DNA of 14,273 nt from Acidobacteriota bacterium. Its GTDB lineage: Bacteria; Acidobacteriota; Vicinamibacteria; Marinacidobacterales; SMYC01. Below are positions 12,502 to 14,273 of the stretch, one piece after another. The stretch's first letter is position 1, and every line of letters begins with the position of its first letter. Position numbers and translations under genes: made by a program. The stretch lies in contig JAJCXL010000325.1 in assembly GCA_029263435.1 (NCBI GenBank), forward strand, positions 1-14,273, given 5' to 3'. The notes beneath the pieces were generated by a model. The model made no database searches and was not told the DNA's origin. It was given only the letters and a program-made list of their open reading frames with translations.

Positions 12502-14273
12502 TGCGCCTCTACCGCTTCTTGCTCCGCCTGTATCCGCCGAAGTTTCGCGCGCTCTTCGCCGAGGAGATGGTGGAGCTGCTCCGGGATCGGCTCAGAGCGG
12601 AGCGCCGGAAGTCCGGCCTTCGCGGCGCATCTCGAATCTGGTGGCGCACGCTCATGGATTTGCTCGGAAGCGCCGTCAAGGAACGCTTCGAGTCCACCCG
12701 GCTACCGTCGCGCGGCCACCCAAGGCGGTCACGCTACCGAGGAGGCAACATGTCGCAAGATCTGAGATACGCCTGGCGCGCACTCGTCGCTCGGCCCGCC
12801 GTGACCGCAGCCATCGTGTTGACGCTCGGCGTCGGTATCGGCGCCAACGGCGTCATCGTCACCATTATCGACACCGTCCTTTACGGTGGCTTCGCTTGCG
12901 AGGACCCTGAGCGGATCGTCGTCGTCTCGAACCGCTACGGTACGTCTGCGACCTCATCGTCTCCCCCCGACTTTACCGATCGCCGCGATCAAACCCAACT
13001 TCTCGACGCGGTCGCAGCCGTGCGTAGCGTAGGCATGAGCCTGTCGGGAGTCGGAGTCCCGGAGCAAGTCCGCGTGGCGCCGGTGACGGCATCGTTTTTC
13101 GAAGTCATGCGCATCGAGGGGTTGACGGTGACTCCCCCGTTTCCACATGAGGAGGCCGCCGACATCGAACGGCTGGCCGTTTTGAGCGGAGCGCTGAGTC
13201 AACGGTTGTTCGGCGATAAGGACCCGAGCGGAGAGACGGTCCGCCTCGACGGAGAAAGCTACCGAGTGGTCTCGGTCCTGCCGACGCGTTTCGATTTCCC
13301 GAAGGACACCGACCTTTGGGTGCCGCTTCAGTTCACCGCGGAAGAGCTCGCGGATGACAATCGCGGCAACGAATATTTGAGCGTCGTCGGCAGAATGAAG
13401 GCGGGGGTCGCGATCGAAACGGCGCGAGCGGAGATGGAAGCGATCGCAAAGCGCGTCATCGAGTCCGTGCCGGATCGGGCAGATTTTCTCTCGACGAACG
13501 CATGGGGCGCGAGCGTCGAGCCGTTCACCGACGCGCTCGTCGGCGACTTCCGCGAGCAGCTCTTTCTCTTGTGGGCGGCAGTCACTCTCGTGCTCGTCAT
13601 CGTCTGTGCGAACGTCGCGAATGTCTTGCTCGCCGTCGCGGAAGGAAGGTCGGTCGAGCTCTCCATGAAGATGGCGCTAGGCGCCACGAGAGGGCGACTG
13701 TCGAGGCAGCTCTTCGCGGAGAGTCTCCTTCTCGGCCTCGCTGGCGCCGGGCTCGCGATCGTCCTAGCCGCGCTGTGCCTTTCGACTCTCGTCCGCTGGG
13801 TACCGCACGACTTGCCCGGGCTAGAGCTCGCGAGGCTAGACGCGGGCACCGTAGCAGCCATCATCGCGATCGCGTTTTTCACCTCCGTGCTGTTCGGGAT
13901 CCTCCCTGCATGGCGCGGGTCGAAGCTGGTCTTCGCTCGACGCCATTCGAAGCTGCGCCAAGGGCTCGTCGTCGCCGAGGTTGGCGTGGCGGTCGTGCTT
14001 CTCGTGAGCGCCGGCGGGATGCTCGAAAGCTTTCGCGAGCTGTCCGGCAAGGACACCGGCTTTCATCCCGACGAGCGTATGAGCTTCCGGGTGAGCTTGC
14101 CGCGCACCGCCTATCCCGATCGTGACAGCCGGAGAGCCTTCGGCTCCGAGATGCTTGGCCGGCTGCGAGCGATGCCGGGAGTCGACGGTGCGGCGTCCTC
14201 GTTCCGGCTGCCGTTGGACGGCGAGACCTGGACCGCGACGTTCTACCCGGAAGGGTTCGACTTCGGCTCCGGA
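12501..14273 (+). CDS. MacB/FtsX-like orphan ABC permease (ADOP type), 3'-truncated by window end
   Basis: Codons 1-591 are visible and the frame runs unbroken off the window. The first 83 residues (MRLYRFLLRLYPPKFRALFA, EEMVELLRDRLRAER, WWRTLMDLLGSAVKERFEST) are a type-2-like permease prefix, different from that of module 1. The standard permease start MSQDLRYAWRALVARPAVTA follows in frame, with TM1 (LTLGVGIGANGVIVTII) and a periplasmic MacB-core domain (about 130-350). An FtsX block has TM helices near 355-378, 404-430, 449-470 and 487-511, and the second periplasmic domain is just beginning at the edge. Two starts are credible: ATG 12501, overlapping the padR stop, or ATG 12750 with a perfect AGGAGG four bases before it. 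The conserved prefix supports the long form as real; a second shorter product is possible. No ATPase gene is seen nearby. Substrate unknown. Confidence 0.9.
   Translation, partial: MRLYRFLLRLYPPKFRALFAEEMVELLRDRLRAERRKSGLRGASRIWWRTLMDLLGSAVKERFESTRLPSRGHPRRSRYRGGNMSQDLRYAWRALVARPAVTAAIVLTLGVGIGANGVIVTIIDTVLYGGFACEDPERIVVVSNRYGTSATSSSPPDFTDRRDQTQLLDAVAAVRSVGMSLSGVGVPEQVRVAPVTASFFEVMRIEGLTVTPPFPHEEAADIERLAVLSGALSQRLFGDKDPSGETVRLDGESYRVVSVLPTRFDFPKDTDLWVPLQFTAEELADDNRGNEYLSVVGRMKAGVAIETARAEMEAIAKRVIESVPDRADFLSTNAWGASVEPFTDALVGDFREQLFLLWAAVTLVLVIVCANVANVLLAVAEGRSVELSMKMALGATRGRLSRQLFAESLLLGLAGAGLAIVLAALCLSTLVRWVPHDLPGLELARLDAGTVAAIIAIAFFTSVLFGILPAWRGSKLVFARRHSKLRQGLVVAEVGVAVVLLVSAGGMLESFRELSGKDTGFHPDERMSFRVSLPRTAYPDRDSRRAFGSEMLGRLRAMPGVDGAASSFRLPLDGETWTATFYPEGFDFGSG
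12740..12752 (+). promoter_or_regulatory. Internal Shine-Dalgarno and alternative start within permease 2
   Basis: AGGAGG at 12740-12745 sits four bases before an in-frame ATG at 12750 (codon 84), exactly where the prefix domain ends and the canonical permease begins. It is a strong initiation signal inside an open frame and could yield a prefix-less permease. Confidence 0.5.

Noticed and set aside
1..14273. Search for CRISPR arrays, tRNA/rRNA, toxin-antitoxin pairs, transposases, phage genes or retron-like structures
   Set aside because: None was recognised on either strand. The repeats present have only two copies each and do not have a spacer-array pattern.

Overview
The window is GC-rich DNA with tightly packed genes, and every protein-coding region has ordinary bacterial architecture. 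Two padR/MacB-like orphan permease pairs of the 'ADOP' type (acidobacterial duplicated orphan permease) stand out. Together with DUF3014, DUF427 and a very long beta-propeller/amidohydrolase protein, they suggest Acidobacteriota or a similar environmental lineage (Gemmatimonadota-like, for example). This is inferred from gene content only. No rRNA, tRNA, CRISPR array, transposase or phage gene was seen.

Left part (1-5,395). A 5'-truncated AI-2E family membrane protein converges with a DUF3014 membrane-anchored protein. Next comes a short intergenic stretch (1,908-2,098) with a 17-bp direct repeat and two REP-like palindromes in opposite orientation. The second palindrome abuts the stop codon of a 1,098-residue exported TolB-like propeller/amidohydrolase protein on the minus strand.

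Middle part (5,483-8,184). A DUF427 protein is divergent from the amidohydrolase gene. A two-domain type I extradiol dioxygenase-like VOC protein (minus) and a fumarylacetoacetate hydrolase-family protein (plus, TTG start with a perfect Shine-Dalgarno) face away from each other across about 300 bp. The pair is chemically consistent with ring cleavage followed by processing of the cleavage product, although substrates cannot be read from the sequence.

Right part (8,185-14,273). There are two regulator-permease modules in the same orientation. Module 1 is padR followed 1 nt later by a full-length 880-residue permease with a type-1-like N-terminal prefix. Module 2 is padR followed, with a 1-nt TGATG overlap, by a permease with a different, type-2-like prefix that runs off the window end. 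Neither permease has an ABC ATPase gene beside it here. A DUF4287/DUF5655 gene on the opposite strand and a pair of roughly 80-bp imperfect direct repeats with hairpins separate the modules. The padR promoter regions share a GATATAG...TTAC motif overlapping the likely -10 element, which points to autoregulation. The first padR may also be preceded by a nine-residue leader ORF coupled to it by an ATGA overlap.

Nothing in the window is clearly a new defence or mobile system. The most interesting items are the regulation and start-site structure of the two padR-permease modules, the repeat elements, and the divergent dioxygenase/hydrolase pair.
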